A DNA stretch of 64,000 bases from Amaricoccus macauensis_A (GCF_049800915.1 NZ_JBNAFY010000007.1:62001-126000), one strand, 5' to 3'. Shown: positions 17,160 through 26,914, numbered from the stretch's first letter. Numbers and translations are program-made. The notes: generated from the sequence alone by a model not told the origin.

Positions 17160-18104
17160 GTGGCCGAGGAAGACCCCGCCCCCGCACAAGCCCAGGCACC
17201 CGATATCTGTGTCTTGCTCAACACCCGCTCCGGCAAGCGCCGACGGGCTGCGGAAGCCCAGTTGCATGCAGCCTTCGAGCGACATCCGGGGCGCTTCACC
17301 CTGCGCGTGCTCAAATCCGGTCAGGACATCGAGCGCAGCGCACAGGCAGCCACGAGCGAAGGCTTCCCGACCATCGTGGCGGCGGGCGGCGACGGCACGA
17401 TCTCGGCCATCGCGCCCATCGTTTCGAAGGCAGGCCTGCGCTTCGGCGTGCTCCCCTTCGGCACGTTCAACTATTTCGCCCGGTCGATCGGCATGCCGGA
17501 GGAGATCGACGCGGCAGTGGATTGCCTCGTAACCGGCGAGGAGCGCCGCATTTCCCGCAGCGAGGTCAATGGCGCGGGGTTTCTCAACAATGCGAGCCTC
17601 GGGGCCTATGCAGCGATCCTTCAACGCCGCGAACGGATCTACCGCCGCTGGGGCCGCAGCCGGATCGCCGCCTACTGGTCCGTCATCGTGACCCTTCTCA
17701 GGATGCGCACCTCCCAGCCCATGCGCATCACCGTCGACGGCGAAACCCGAGAGGTGCGCACGCCGCTGGCCTTTGTCGCCGCGAATGCCTTCCAGCTCGA
17801 GACCTTCGGACTTCCGGGTGTCGAGGAGGTGCGCCAGGGCAAGCTCGCGCTTTTCCTGGCCCCTGACACCACAGGCCCGGCGCTGCTTGCCTTCGCGCTG
17901 CGGCTGTCTGCGGGCGGCATGGAAAAGAACCGCGACTTCACCCTGCTGACCGGCTCCGAGATCCGCATAGAGACCCATCGCAAACGCAGGCTCGTCGCGC
18001 GCGATGGCGAGAAGAGCCACATGACAAGCCCCTTCGACTTCAAGATCCATCCCGGCGCCCTGCGTCTCATTGTCCCGCCACAGGGGGCGGACGAGACGGG
18101 ATGA
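17160..18104 (+). CDS. Diacylglycerol/sphingosine kinase-family lipid kinase
   Basis: The 314-residue protein has the DAGK catalytic motifs: LLNTRSGKRRRAAEA at the N-terminus, AAGGDGTISAIAPIV near residue 75 and VLPFGTFNYFARSIG near 100. Such kinases phosphorylate diacylglycerol or related lipids at the inner membrane. It starts with GTG at 17160, with AGAGGA about 10 bases upstream; no ATG in frame serves better. The following phosphoesterase gene overlaps its stop by 4 bases, so the pair is translationally coupled. Confidence 0.87.
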   Translation: MAEEDPAPAQAQAPDICVLLNTRSGKRRRAAEAQLHAAFERHPGRFTLRVLKSGQDIERSAQAATSEGFPTIVAAGGDGTISAIAPIVSKAGLRFGVLPFGTFNYFARSIGMPEEIDAAVDCLVTGEERRISRSEVNGAGFLNNASLGAYAAILQRRERIYRRWGRSRIAAYWSVIVTLLRMRTSQPMRITVDGETREVRTPLAFVAANAFQLETFGLPGVEEVRQGKLALFLAPDTTGPALLAFALRLSAGGMEKNRDFTLLTGSEIRIETHRKRRLVARDGEKSHMTSPFDFKIHPGALRLIVPPQGADETG

Positions 18105-18898
18105 GGCGCCTGCTGCACATGTCCGACCTGCATTTCGGCCGCGTGGCGCCGGAGCTGCAGCAGCCCCTGCTCGACGCGGTGGAGCGGCTTTCGCCCGATC
18201 TCGTGGCGGTTTCCGGCGACCTCACCCAGCGGGCGCGAAGCTCGGAGTTCCGGGCCGCACGGGCCTTTCTCGACCGGCTGCCCGCGCCCTGGCTCGCGGT
18301 GCCGGGCAACCACGACGTGCCGCTCTACAATCTCGCGGGACGGCTGATCGCACCCTTCCGCGGCTACCGCAGGTGGATCTCGCGCCAACTCGAACCGCTC
18401 CACCGGGATCCGGAAATGACCCTCGTCGGGGTCAACACGGTCGATCCCCATGCCCACCAGCGCGGTAAGATCGGCCGGCGCGCGATCCGGCGGGCCGCGG
18501 CCCGCCTGGGCCAGGGAGACACCGACATGATGCGCGTTCTCATGGTGCACCACCCCTTCTCGCATCTGCCGGGCGAGCCGAAGGCGCTCATGAAGGGCGC
18601 GCAGGCGGGCATCGAGGCCCTGAGCGACGCCGGCGTGAACATGGTGCTCTCGGGCCATCTTCATGTCTGGCGCGCGGACCCGGTCGCGACCCGGCTCGGG
18701 GGCGCGCAAACCCTCCAGATCCAGGCAGGCACCGGCCTGTCGACACGACGGCGCGGCGAGGAGAACGACTTTAACCTCATCGAGATCGACGGCAGATCGG
18801 TGCAGGTGGACCGATACGCGGCAACGTCGGACCTGAGTTTCGGCAGAGTTGCAAGCGTCGGCTTCCACCGGACGGCGACTGGATGGGACAGGCTCTGA
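18101..18898 (+). CDS. Calcineurin-like metallophosphoesterase
   Basis: The 265-residue protein has the five metallophosphoesterase motifs: MSDLHFG, SGDLTQRA, PGNHDVPLY, VHHPF and SGHLHVWR, which bind two metals. Family members of this 3',5'-cyclic-nucleotide phosphodiesterase/phosphatase type hydrolyse phosphomonoesters or diesters; the substrate here is unknown. The ATGA overlap with the lipid kinase gene suggests a joint job in phospholipid turnover, which is an inference. Confidence 0.87.
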   Translation: MRRLLHMSDLHFGRVAPELQQPLLDAVERLSPDLVAVSGDLTQRARSSEFRAARAFLDRLPAPWLAVPGNHDVPLYNLAGRLIAPFRGYRRWISRQLEPLHRDPEMTLVGVNTVDPHAHQRGKIGRRAIRRAAARLGQGDTDMMRVLMVHHPFSHLPGEPKALMKGAQAGIEALSDAGVNMVLSGHLHVWRADPVATRLGGAQTLQIQAGTGLSTRRRGEENDFNLIEIDGRSVQVDRYAATSDLSFGRVASVGFHRTATGWDRL

Positions 18899-19205
18899 AA
18901 CGCCATAAAACAAGGCGTATCGAAAGAGAGATATGTTCGAACTGATACCGGCCTGAACCCGCGCTCACGCACCAAAACAATGACCTGTCCAAAGTCGCTT
19001 TCCAGTCGGTGTTTCCCGCTGAAACGGTTCTTCGTCCGGTACCCATGTATTTTACGCAACACCGCATTGATCGGCGAAAGGGCACAATTGACGTATTCGA
19101 TTTATTATTGTATGCGGTGGACCCCAATGCAGGATCTCAATCCGGAGGTCCGGGCCGCGTATGGGAACTTGCGGCCAATCGACCGCAATCAGTAACGCAG
19201 GCCAT
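18899..19205 (+). promoter_or_regulatory. Helicase upstream region with candidate promoter
   Basis: This 307-bp interval has no supported gene and becomes AT-rich near 19085-19115. A TTGACG (19088-19093) and TATGCG (19111-19116) pair with a 17-base spacer could form a weak sigma-70 promoter for the DEAD-box helicase, giving a leader of roughly 85 bases. DEAD-box helicase genes often have long regulated leaders. Confidence 0.3.
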
Positions 19206-20819
19206 ATGACAAGTTTCAACGATCTCTCGCTCGACCCGCGGGTCCTTCAGGCTGTAACCGAATCCGGCTACACCGAACCTACACCCATTCAGACACAGGC
19301 CATTCCGCATGCCCTCGCAGGCCGCGACGTGCTCGGCATAGCCCAGACCGGCACCGGCAAGACGGCGTCCTTCGTGCTGCCGATGCTCTGCCACCTGTCT
19401 CAGGGACGTGCCCGGGCCCGGATGCCGCGCAGCCTCGTGCTTGCGCCGACCCGCGAGCTCGCAGCCCAGGTCGCCGAGAACTTCGAGAAGTATTCCGCGC
19501 ATCTCAAGCTCTCCATGGCGCTTCTGATCGGCGGTGTCTCCTTCAAGGATCAGGACCGCCTGATCGATCGCGGCGTCGACGTGCTTATCGCAACGCCCGG
19601 CCGCCTGCTCGATCATTTCGAGCGCGGCAAGCTGATGCTCACCGGCGTGCAGATCATGGTGGTGGACGAGGCCGACCGGATGCTCGACATGGGCTTCATC
19701 CCGGATATCGAGCGCATCTTCAAGCTCGTGCCCTTCACGCGCCAGACGCTCTTCTTCTCCGCAACGATGGCGCCGGAAATCACCCGCATCACCGAGGAAT
19801 TCCTCCACAATCCCGAGCGGGTCGAAGTGGCGCGCCAGGCGACCACCTCCGAAACCATCGAGCAGGCGATCTGCGAGCACACGCCGTCGCGCAAGGACCG
19901 GACAGACAGCGAGAAACGCGAGATCCTGCGCCGGCTGATCGCGGCCGAAGGGGATGCGCTGACGAACGGGATCGTGTTCTGCAATCGCAAGCGCGACGTG
20001 GATATCGTCGCCAAGTCGCTCAAGAAGCACGGGCTTAATGCCGCAGCGCTTCACGGCGATCTCGATCAGAAGCTCCGTATGCAGATCCTCGGCCAGTTCC
20101 GCGATGGCGATCTCAAGCTACTCATCGCCTCGGACGTGGCCGCACGCGGGCTCGATATTCCCAATGTCAGCCATGTCTACAATTATGACGTGCCGATCCA
20201 TTCCGAGGATTACGTCCACCGGATCGGACGCACGGGCCGCGCCGGGCGCACCGGCAAGTCCGTCACGCTGAGCGTTCCGTCAGACGAGAAATATCTCGCG
20301 AAGATCGAAGAACTGGTAAAGAAGACGATCGACAGGATCGAAAGCCCGCTTGCGAAAGAGGCGCCCGCCAAGACCGAACGCGCGAGCGAGGAGGCTCCGG
20401 TGCAGAAATCCGAAACCGGACGCCGCAGTCGCGGCGGATCGCGTGGCCGCTCCGGTGGCAGCGCTTCGGGCAACGGCGGTCGTCAGGGTCGGTCTTCCAA
20501 CGGCTCGCGCCGTGGCGGCGGTGAAGTCGTGGTCGGCATGGGCGATCACGTCCCGGCCTTTCTGATGCGCGACTTCCGCGGCCCGGCGGAACGGGATGCG
20601 GCGCAAGAAGCCGCAGAGGCTGCAGCAGCGGAAACCGACGCCGAGGCAGAGCCCCAGGCCGAGGCGGAGGCCAGCGCCGAAACGAAGAAGACACCCGCGC
20701 GCAAGCCGCGCCGTGCCTCGACCCGCCGCAGCAGCAAGGCCTCTGAGGCCAAGGAAACCTCAAAGGAAGAGGCTTCCGACGCGGGCGAAAGCAGCACTCC
20801 CCCCTCCGAAGCGGCCTGA
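19206..20819 (+). CDS. DEAD-box ATP-dependent RNA helicase (RhlE-like)
   Basis: The 537-residue protein has all core motifs: Q motif (YTEPTPIQTQ), AQTGTGKT, PTRELA, VVDEADRMLDMG, SAT and HRIGRTGRAGRTG in the first 370 residues. The C-terminal 160 residues are low complexity: an Arg/Gly/Ser-rich RGG-like patch (SRGGSRGRSGG) and then an Ala/Glu-rich acidic stretch followed by a Lys/Arg-rich tail. These tails usually bind RNA non-specifically. It probably remodels structured RNA in ribosome biogenesis or RNA decay, especially in the cold. The start MTSFNDLSLDP at 19206 is typical of RhlE proteins. Confidence 0.92.
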   Translation: MTSFNDLSLDPRVLQAVTESGYTEPTPIQTQAIPHALAGRDVLGIAQTGTGKTASFVLPMLCHLSQGRARARMPRSLVLAPTRELAAQVAENFEKYSAHLKLSMALLIGGVSFKDQDRLIDRGVDVLIATPGRLLDHFERGKLMLTGVQIMVVDEADRMLDMGFIPDIERIFKLVPFTRQTLFFSATMAPEITRITEEFLHNPERVEVARQATTSETIEQAICEHTPSRKDRTDSEKREILRRLIAAEGDALTNGIVFCNRKRDVDIVAKSLKKHGLNAAALHGDLDQKLRMQILGQFRDGDLKLLIASDVAARGLDIPNVSHVYNYDVPIHSEDYVHRIGRTGRAGRTGKSVTLSVPSDEKYLAKIEELVKKTIDRIESPLAKEAPAKTERASEEAPVQKSETGRRSRGGSRGRSGGSASGNGGRQGRSSNGSRRGGGEVVVGMGDHVPAFLMRDFRGPAERDAAQEAAEAAAAETDAEAEPQAEAEASAETKKTPARKPRRASTRRSSKASEAKETSKEEASDAGESSTPPSEAA

Positions 20820-20849
20820 TCCGGGCCGCGAGAGCGTTCGGCCTGCCGC

Positions 20850-22067
20850 TCAGAGGGCGGCACGCCTGGGCGGAGCGTCCGGCAGGTTGCGGATTCCGCC
20901 GGGTCGGCCGGATTGCGCCCTTCCCGCGCGCTGCTTGCCCATCCAGTTGCCCAATCGGCGCAGCCCCTCCCTCAGTTCACCCTCGTCACCGGCGAAGGAG
21001 AACCGGATCGTGCCGTGGCCGCGCCCCGGATCGAAATCAAGACCCGGCGTTACCGAGACACCCGCCTCGCGCAGCAACTGCGTGGCGAAGGCGCGGCTGT
21101 CGGAGGTGAATTCGGATACATCCGCATAGATGTAGAACGCGCCATCGGGCCGGGTGATCTTCCGAAACCCGGCTTCGGGCAGCCCCTTCAGCAGGATCTC
21201 GCGGTTGCGCCCGTATTGCGGCACGCGTTCCTCGAGTTCCCCCCGCGACCGCAGCGCCGCAAGCGCCGCCACCTGGCTCACGTGCGGCGCACAGATGAAC
21301 ATGTTCTGGGCGATGCGTTCGATCCGGCGTACATGCTCGGGCGGCACGATCATCCAACCGATCCGCCAGCCTGTCAGGCAGAAGAATTTCGAGAAGGAAT
21401 TGATCACGTAGACCCGGTCACTCAACTCGAGCGCCGAGGTCGCGGGCGCATCGTAATGCAGCCCGTGATAGATCTCGTCGGAGATATAGGCGATGCCGCG
21501 ATCCTGCGCGGCCCCGATCAGCGAAGAGAGGTCCTCCCGCGGCAGGATGGTTCCGGTGGGATTTCCGGGACTTGCCACGAGCAGACCCGACAGGTCGCCT
21601 GTCAGGTCCTGCGGGCGCGGCTGAAAGCGGTGCTCGGCGGAGGTCTGGATGCCCACGGGCTGATACCCTAGGGAGCGCAGGATGTTGCGATAGCTCGGAT
21701 AGCCCGGATCGCCGATCGCCACCCGGTCGCCCTCGTCGAAGAGGCTGGTGAAGGCGAGGATAAACCCGGCGGTGGAGCCCGAGGTGACGATCACCCGCTG
21801 CGGATCGAGGTCGATCCCGTACCAGTCGTCATAGAGCGCGGCGATGCCCTCGCGCAGTTCCGGCAGGCCGAGCGCCACCGTATAGCCAAGCGGGTCGGTT
21901 TCCATCGCCTCGACGAGGGCTTCTCGGGCGGAATCGGGTATGGTCGCGGCCGGCTGACCTACTTCCATGTGAATGATATGTCTGCCCCTCTCCTCTTCGG
22001 CACGGGCTTCCTCCATGACATCCATCACAATGAAGGGATCAACTTCACCCCGGCTTGATGTGCGCAC
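20850..22067 (-). CDS. PLP-dependent class I/II aminotransferase
   Basis: The 405-residue protein has SPGNPTGTILP, SDEIYHGLHYD and SFSKFFCLTGWRIGW, where the Lys of SFSKFF carries pyridoxal phosphate. The start is a GTG at 22067 (VRTSSRGEVDPFIVMDVM), supported by TAGGAG seven bases upstream and by the usual beginning of such proteins; ATG starts upstream run through the divergent promoter of the M48 gene. The substrate is not clear; aspartate- or alanine-type amino donors are likely. It is convergent with the helicase. Confidence 0.88.
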   Translation of the reverse strand: MRTSSRGEVDPFIVMDVMEEARAEEERGRHIIHMEVGQPAATIPDSAREALVEAMETDPLGYTVALGLPELREGIAALYDDWYGIDLDPQRVIVTSGSTAGFILAFTSLFDEGDRVAIGDPGYPSYRNILRSLGYQPVGIQTSAEHRFQPRPQDLTGDLSGLLVASPGNPTGTILPREDLSSLIGAAQDRGIAYISDEIYHGLHYDAPATSALELSDRVYVINSFSKFFCLTGWRIGWMIVPPEHVRRIERIAQNMFICAPHVSQVAALAALRSRGELEERVPQYGRNREILLKGLPEAGFRKITRPDGAFYIYADVSEFTSDSRAFATQLLREAGVSVTPGLDFDPGRGHGTIRFSFAGDEGELREGLRRLGNWMGKQRAGRAQSGRPGGIRNLPDAPPRRAAL

Positions 22068-22113
22068 ACCTGATCTCCTACGTTGCCTCAACGCAATCGG
22101 CGGCAGACCGCCG

Positions 22114-23484
22114 ATGAATTCCTCGGATCGCACAAGAACACGGGAGGGCGGCCTGAGACGCGCGATCAGCCTCATTGCCCTGACATGGCTTGCGCTACTT
22201 GCGTTCTGCCTCGCGCCTGCCTCGGCGCTCGGCCTGATCCGCGATGCGGAAATCGAAGAGACGCTCGATCGCATCTCCAACCCAGTCTTCCGCGCTGCCG
22301 CTTTGAATCCTGCGATAGTGCGAGTCTATATCGTAAATGACCCGGAAATGAACGCCTTTGTGGCTGGTGGTCAAAATATATTCGTTCACGCAGGGATGTT
22401 GATGTCTCTTGAGACAGTTGACCAACTGCGCGCCGTCATCGCCCACGAAAGTGGTCATATTGCAGGCGGTCACCTGGCCCGACGCAACGAAGCGCTCAGG
22501 GGCGTGCGCGGTGCGGCGGTGATCGGAATGCTTGGCGCGGCCGCCGCGACACTGGCCGGAAGCCCGGAGGCGGGCATTGCGCTCGCCAGTTCCTCGCAGC
22601 AGGCGATCAACCGTCAGCTGCTTTCGCACAATCGCGCCGAGGAGGCCGCCGCCGACCGAATGGGCCTGCGCTATCTCGCCATGTCGGGAAGCGACCCCGA
22701 TGCGATGCTCGAGGTTCTCCGGGACTTCAAGAGCCGCGATTTCCAGCGCTCGCTGTCAGCCAACCGCTACGCCACCACCCACCCGATCTGGTCGGACCGG
22801 CTGTCGCTGATCGCCGAAGAGGCACAGAAACTGCCCGAGGGCCGGGCGCCGGACCCGGAACTGGTCTACTGGCACGCGCGCATGGTGGCGAAACTCGAGG
22901 GTTTCCTGCGCCCGCCACGCGAAACCCTGCGCCGCTACCCCGAAACGGTCGACACCGAGCCCGAAATGCTGGCCCGCGCAGTGGCGCTCCACCGGCTTCC
23001 CGACCCGGACAGCGCCATTGCCGCCGTCGACACGCTGATCGCGATGCGCCCGGACGACCCCTACTACCTCGAACTCAAGGGGCAGTTCCTGCTCGAATCG
23101 GGGCGCGCGGAAGCGGCGGCGGAGGCCTACCGCACAGCGGTCGAGGCCGCCCCCCTCGAGCCACAGATCCTGGGCGGACTGGGGCGCGCACTGCTCAACA
23201 TGAACACGGAGGCCGCCAATCGCGAGGCCGCGGAAAAGCTCGGGATTTCCGCACGATATGACAAGGCCAATGCGGGCGTTCTGCGCGACCTGGCGCTTGC
23301 GGAGGCCCGGCTCGGCAACGAGGGTGCGGCAGCCCTTGCAACGGCGGAGCGCTTCGTGCTCATGGGCGACTTCCAGGATGCGGCGCGAAATGCCCACCGG
23401 GCGGCGCAGCTGCTGCCCAAGGGCTCGCCCGGGTGGCAGCGCGCGGAAGATGTGATAACGATGACACGGCGGACGCGGGAGTGA
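22114..23484 (+). CDS. Periplasmic M48 metalloprotease with TPR-like C-terminus (BepA-like)
   Basis: The 456-residue protein has an N-terminal signal segment (ALTWLALLAFCLAPASALG region), then an M48 catalytic domain: the zinc motif HESGHIAGGH near residue 110 and a downstream Glu ligand in NRAEEAAADRMG. The C-terminal half has TPR-like helices (YYLELKGQFLLESGRAEAAA). BepA/YfgC-type proteins act on outer-membrane assembly intermediates such as LptD. The ATG at 22114 has only a weak ribosome site, so the exact start is uncertain. The DsbA-like gene begins six bases after the stop, consistent with a shared job in envelope protein quality. Confidence 0.9.
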   Translation: MNSSDRTRTREGGLRRAISLIALTWLALLAFCLAPASALGLIRDAEIEETLDRISNPVFRAAALNPAIVRVYIVNDPEMNAFVAGGQNIFVHAGMLMSLETVDQLRAVIAHESGHIAGGHLARRNEALRGVRGAAVIGMLGAAAATLAGSPEAGIALASSSQQAINRQLLSHNRAEEAAADRMGLRYLAMSGSDPDAMLEVLRDFKSRDFQRSLSANRYATTHPIWSDRLSLIAEEAQKLPEGRAPDPELVYWHARMVAKLEGFLRPPRETLRRYPETVDTEPEMLARAVALHRLPDPDSAIAAVDTLIAMRPDDPYYLELKGQFLLESGRAEAAAEAYRTAVEAAPLEPQILGGLGRALLNMNTEAANREAAEKLGISARYDKANAGVLRDLALAEARLGNEGAAALATAERFVLMGDFQDAARNAHRAAQLLPKGSPGWQRAEDVITMTRRTRE

Positions 23485-23489
23485 AGCCA

Positions 23490-24260
23490 ATGACGACGAG
23501 ACATGCGAAATCCTGGATCGGGCTGGCGGCAGCACTGTTCTGCGCGGCAGCGCCGGTTCGTGCGGACTCGCCCCTGCTCGATCTCGATGCGGAAAGCCGT
23601 GCGGCGCTGCACGAGGAAATCCGCAGCTACCTGCTGGAAAATCCCGAGATCATGATGGAGATGTATGCCCTCCTCGAGGAGCAGCAGCGGGCCGCGACGG
23701 CTGAGGCGGACAAAGGGCTGGTCGCACGTAACGCCACAGCGATCTTCGACGACGGCTACTCCTACGAGGGCGGCAACCCCGAGGGCGACCTGACGATCGT
23801 GGAGTTTCTCGACTACCAGTGCGGCTATTGCCGGAAGGCCCATCCCGAGCTTGCGGAGCTTCTGGAAAGCGACGGCGAGATCCGCTGGATCATCAAGGAG
23901 TTCCCCATTCTTGGGCCCAATTCCGAACTGGCGGCACGCGCCGCGATCTCCACCCAGATCAATGCGGGCGAGGAGGCCTACCTGCGGCTGCACAACGCGA
24001 TGATGGAAGGCCGCGGCCAGGTGACGGAGCAATCCCTCGACGCGCTGCTGCGGGCCAACGATCTCGACCCGGAGGAGATCCGCGCGGGGATGGATGCGCC
24101 GGAAGTGACGGAGCGGATCAACGGCAACCGTGCACTCGCCGAAACGCTTCAGGTTTCGGGAACCCCCACTTTCGTCTTCGAGGATGAGCTGGTCCGCGGA
24201 TACGTGCCGCTGGAGCAGATGCAGGCGCTCGTGGAGGAGAAACGTGCGGCTCTGGACTAG
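23490..24260 (+). CDS. DsbA-family thiol:disulfide interchange protein
   Basis: The 256-residue protein has a signal peptide (WIGLAAALFCAAAPVRA), a helical N-terminal extension (ALHEEIRSYLLENPEIMMEM) and a DsbA-type thioredoxin fold with the active site DYQCGYCRKAHPEL and the cis-Pro loop SGTPTFVF. This is the ScsC/Com1-like group of alphaproteobacterial oxidoreductases; the extension may drive oligomerisation. It acts in the periplasm on disulfides. It is directly downstream of the M48 protease gene and is probably co-transcribed. Confidence 0.9.
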   Translation: MTTRHAKSWIGLAAALFCAAAPVRADSPLLDLDAESRAALHEEIRSYLLENPEIMMEMYALLEEQQRAATAEADKGLVARNATAIFDDGYSYEGGNPEGDLTIVEFLDYQCGYCRKAHPELAELLESDGEIRWIIKEFPILGPNSELAARAAISTQINAGEEAYLRLHNAMMEGRGQVTEQSLDALLRANDLDPEEIRAGMDAPEVTERINGNRALAETLQVSGTPTFVFEDELVRGYVPLEQMQALVEEKRAALD

Positions 24261-24380
24261 CCTTGCCGCAGATTTCCGGCTTTCAAGTAGCAGCCGGGCG
24301 CAATATAGCTTCGTGTAGTAACCAATGAAAACGGGCCGGAACCTGTCCGGCGGAATGACCGAGCGAGAATAGAGCGAGCC

Positions 24381-24878
24381 ATGAAAAACAGACCGCAAGA
24401 GGCCGATGTCGATTTCATAAGAGCGCTCGCAGAACTCTTGCGGGACAACGATCTGACCGAGATCGAAGTCGAGCGCAGCTACGGCGCCGATGACGGGCTG
24501 GTGGTTCGGGTGGCTCGAGAGATCATGGCAGCGCCCGCGCCCGCACCGGTGGCAACGGCCATGGCCACGGCCCCCGCTCCGGCCCAGCAGGCCGAGCCGG
24601 CACAGGCCGCATCCAAACCCGCCAGCGGCGATCCGGCTGAGCATCCCGGCATGATCCCCTCGCCCATGGTCGGAACGGTCTACATGCAGTCCGAGCCGGG
24701 AGCTCCCGCCTTCATCCGTGTCGGCGACACGGTCGACGAGGGCCAGACGCTTCTCATCATCGAGGCGATGAAGACCATGAACCAGATCCCGGCTCCACGC
24801 GCGGGCAAGGTTGCCCGTATCCTGGTGGATGACGGATCGCCGGTGGAGTTCGGCGCCCCGCTGATCATTCTCGAATGA
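24381..24878 (+). CDS. accB: Acetyl-CoA carboxylase biotin carboxyl carrier protein
   Basis: The 165-residue protein has an Ala/Pro-rich linker (about residues 50-85) and a C-terminal biotinyl domain with the biotin-accepting lysine at K131 in IIEAMKTMNQI. It carries CO2 for malonyl-CoA synthesis in fatty-acid biosynthesis. The N-terminal region (DVDFIRALAELLRDNDLTEIE) is the conserved BCCP head. It is 31 bases upstream of accC, forming the usual accBC operon. Confidence 0.97.
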   Translation: MKNRPQEADVDFIRALAELLRDNDLTEIEVERSYGADDGLVVRVAREIMAAPAPAPVATAMATAPAPAQQAEPAQAASKPASGDPAEHPGMIPSPMVGTVYMQSEPGAPAFIRVGDTVDEGQTLLIIEAMKTMNQIPAPRAGKVARILVDDGSPVEFGAPLIILE

Positions 24879-24909
24879 GCCGCCGGTCGCGCAGGAGGCA
24901 TCGTTCATC

Positions 24910-26253
24910 ATGATCAACAAGGTTCTGATAGCCAACCGGGGCGAAATCGCCCTGCGCGTCCACCGGGCCTGCAAGGAAATGGGCATCCAGACGGTCGCGA
25001 TCCATTCCACCGCGGATTCCAACGCGATGCACGTGCGGATGGCTGATGAAAGCGTCTGCGTGGGCCCGCCGCCCGCCGCGCAAAGCTATCTCTCGATCCC
25101 CAACATCATCTCGGCCTGCGAGATCACCGGAGCCGACGCGATCCACCCCGGCTACGGGTTCCTCTCGGAGAACGCCAACTTCGTGCAGATCGTCGAGGAT
25201 CACGGCATCGCCTTCATCGGGCCGAGCGCCGAGCATATCCGGCAGATGGGCGACAAGATCACCGCGAAGGAAACCATGCGCGTGCTCGGTGTGCCCTGTG
25301 TGCCGGGCTCCGACGGCGGCGTCGCGACCTACGAGGAAGCGCATACGCTCAGCGAAGCGATCGGCTACCCCGTGATCGTCAAGGCCACCGCCGGTGGTGG
25401 CGGGCGCGGCATGAAGGTCGCGCGCTCGGCCTCCGAACTGGAAACAGCCTTCCGCACCGCCCGCTCGGAGTCGAAGGCCGCCTTCGGCAATGACGAGGTC
25501 TATCTCGAGAAGTATCTCGACACCCCGCGCCATATCGAGATCCAGGTCTTCGGTGACGGCAAGGGCAATGCCGTGCATCTGGGCGAACGCGACTGCAGCC
25601 TGCAGCGCCGCCACCAGAAAGTGCTCGAGGAATCCCCCTCCCCGGCCATCGACGCCGCGGCGCGCGCCCGAATCGGCGGGATCTGCGCCGATGCCGTGGG
25701 CAAGATGGGTTATTCCGGCGCCGGCACCATCGAGTTCCTCTACGAGAACGGCGAGTTCTTCTTCATCGAGATGAATACCCGGCTCCAGGTCGAGCATCCG
25801 GTGACGGAAGCCGTGTTCTCGGTCGATCTCGTGCAGGAGCAGATCCGGGTCGCCTCCGGTCTGCCGCTGAGCTTCACGCAGGACGACCTCGTGCCCAAGG
25901 GCCACGCCATCGAATGCCGGATCAACGCGGAGAAGCTGCCGAACTTCTCGCCTTCGCCCGGCAAGGTGAAGACCTATTTCGCGCCAGGCGGCCTTGGCGT
26001 GCGCATGGACAGCGCGATCTTCGACGGCTACGTCATCCCGCCCTATTACGACAGTCTCGTGGGCAAGCTGATCGTGCATGGCGCAGATCGCCCCCTGGCA
26101 CTCGCCCGGCTCGAACGCGCACTGTCCGAGCTGGTCGTGGACGGAATCGACACCACGACACCGCTGTTCCACCAGCTGCTTGCCGAGCCGGACATCCAGA
26201 CCGGGGCCTACGACATTCACTGGCTTGAACACTGGCTCGCCCGCCAGGGCTGA
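24910..26253 (+). CDS. accC: Acetyl-CoA carboxylase biotin carboxylase
   Basis: The 447-residue protein is a full-length biotin carboxylase with KVLIANRGEIALRVHRACKE, IHPGYGFLSENA, the ATP-grasp glycine loop KATAGGGGRGMK, and EMNTRLQVEHPVTE. It carboxylates the biotin on AccB with bicarbonate and ATP. It lies in the conserved order accB-accC-aat; the aat start is seven bases after its stop. No alterations of active-site residues were noticed. Confidence 0.98.
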   Translation: MINKVLIANRGEIALRVHRACKEMGIQTVAIHSTADSNAMHVRMADESVCVGPPPAAQSYLSIPNIISACEITGADAIHPGYGFLSENANFVQIVEDHGIAFIGPSAEHIRQMGDKITAKETMRVLGVPCVPGSDGGVATYEEAHTLSEAIGYPVIVKATAGGGGRGMKVARSASELETAFRTARSESKAAFGNDEVYLEKYLDTPRHIEIQVFGDGKGNAVHLGERDCSLQRRHQKVLEESPSPAIDAAARARIGGICADAVGKMGYSGAGTIEFLYENGEFFFIEMNTRLQVEHPVTEAVFSVDLVQEQIRVASGLPLSFTQDDLVPKGHAIECRINAEKLPNFSPSPGKVKTYFAPGGLGVRMDSAIFDGYVIPPYYDSLVGKLIVHGADRPLALARLERALSELVVDGIDTTTPLFHQLLAEPDIQTGAYDIHWLEHWLARQG

Positions 26254-26260
26254 GCGCGGC

Positions 26261-26914
26261 ATGGGCGGACCCGACCGACAGGAAATCACGCCCGACCTCC
26301 TGGTGCGCGCCTATGCGTCGGGCGTCTTTCCCATGGCGGAGGACCGCGAGGCGCGCAACCTGTTCTGGGTTGATCCGGAGCGGCGGGGCATCCTGCCGCT
26401 CGACGGGCTTCGGGTCTCGCACAGGCTGGCCCGCACCTTCCGCACCCGCGATTTCGAGATTCGAATCGACACCGCCTTCGCCGAGGTGATCGACGCCTGC
26501 GCCGAGCGGCCAGAGACCTGGATCAGCGAGCGCATCAAGGATCTATACCGCGCGCTGTTCGAACGCGGCAACGCGCATTCGGTCGAGATCTGGCAGGAGG
26601 GCGCCCTGGCCGGCGGGCTCTACGGGGTCAGCCTCGGTGGCGCCTTCTTCGGAGAAAGCATGTTCAGCCGCCAGCGCGACGCCTCGAAGCTCGCGCTCAT
26701 CGCCTTGGTGGCGCGGCTCCGCGCCGGGCGGTTCCTGCTTCTCGACACCCAGTTCGTCACCGATCACCTGATGCGTCTCGGGGCCTGCGAGATCAGCCGC
26801 GCGGACTACCGGAAGCGGCTCCGCGATGCGCTCGGCGTCAGGGCGGATTTCCATGCACTCGATCCGGCGGCAAGCCGTCAGGAACTGCTGCAGCTCTCCA
26901 CCCAGACATCGTAG
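26261..26914 (+). CDS. aat: Leucyl/phenylalanyl-tRNA--protein transferase
   Basis: The 217-residue protein shows the Aat signatures RAYASGVFPMAEDR, FWVDPERRGILPLD, HSVEIWQEGALAGGLYGVSLG and GAFFGESMFSRQRDASKLAL. It adds Leu or Phe to N-terminal Arg/Lys, marking proteins for ClpS/ClpAP. It shares the accBC operon. Its last 37 bases overlap the 3' end of the DUF2155 gene on the opposite strand. Confidence 0.95.
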   Translation: MGGPDRQEITPDLLVRAYASGVFPMAEDREARNLFWVDPERRGILPLDGLRVSHRLARTFRTRDFEIRIDTAFAEVIDACAERPETWISERIKDLYRALFERGNAHSVEIWQEGALAGGLYGVSLGGAFFGESMFSRQRDASKLALIALVARLRAGRFLLLDTQFVTDHLMRLGACEISRADYRKRLRDALGVRADFHALDPAASRQELLQLSTQTS

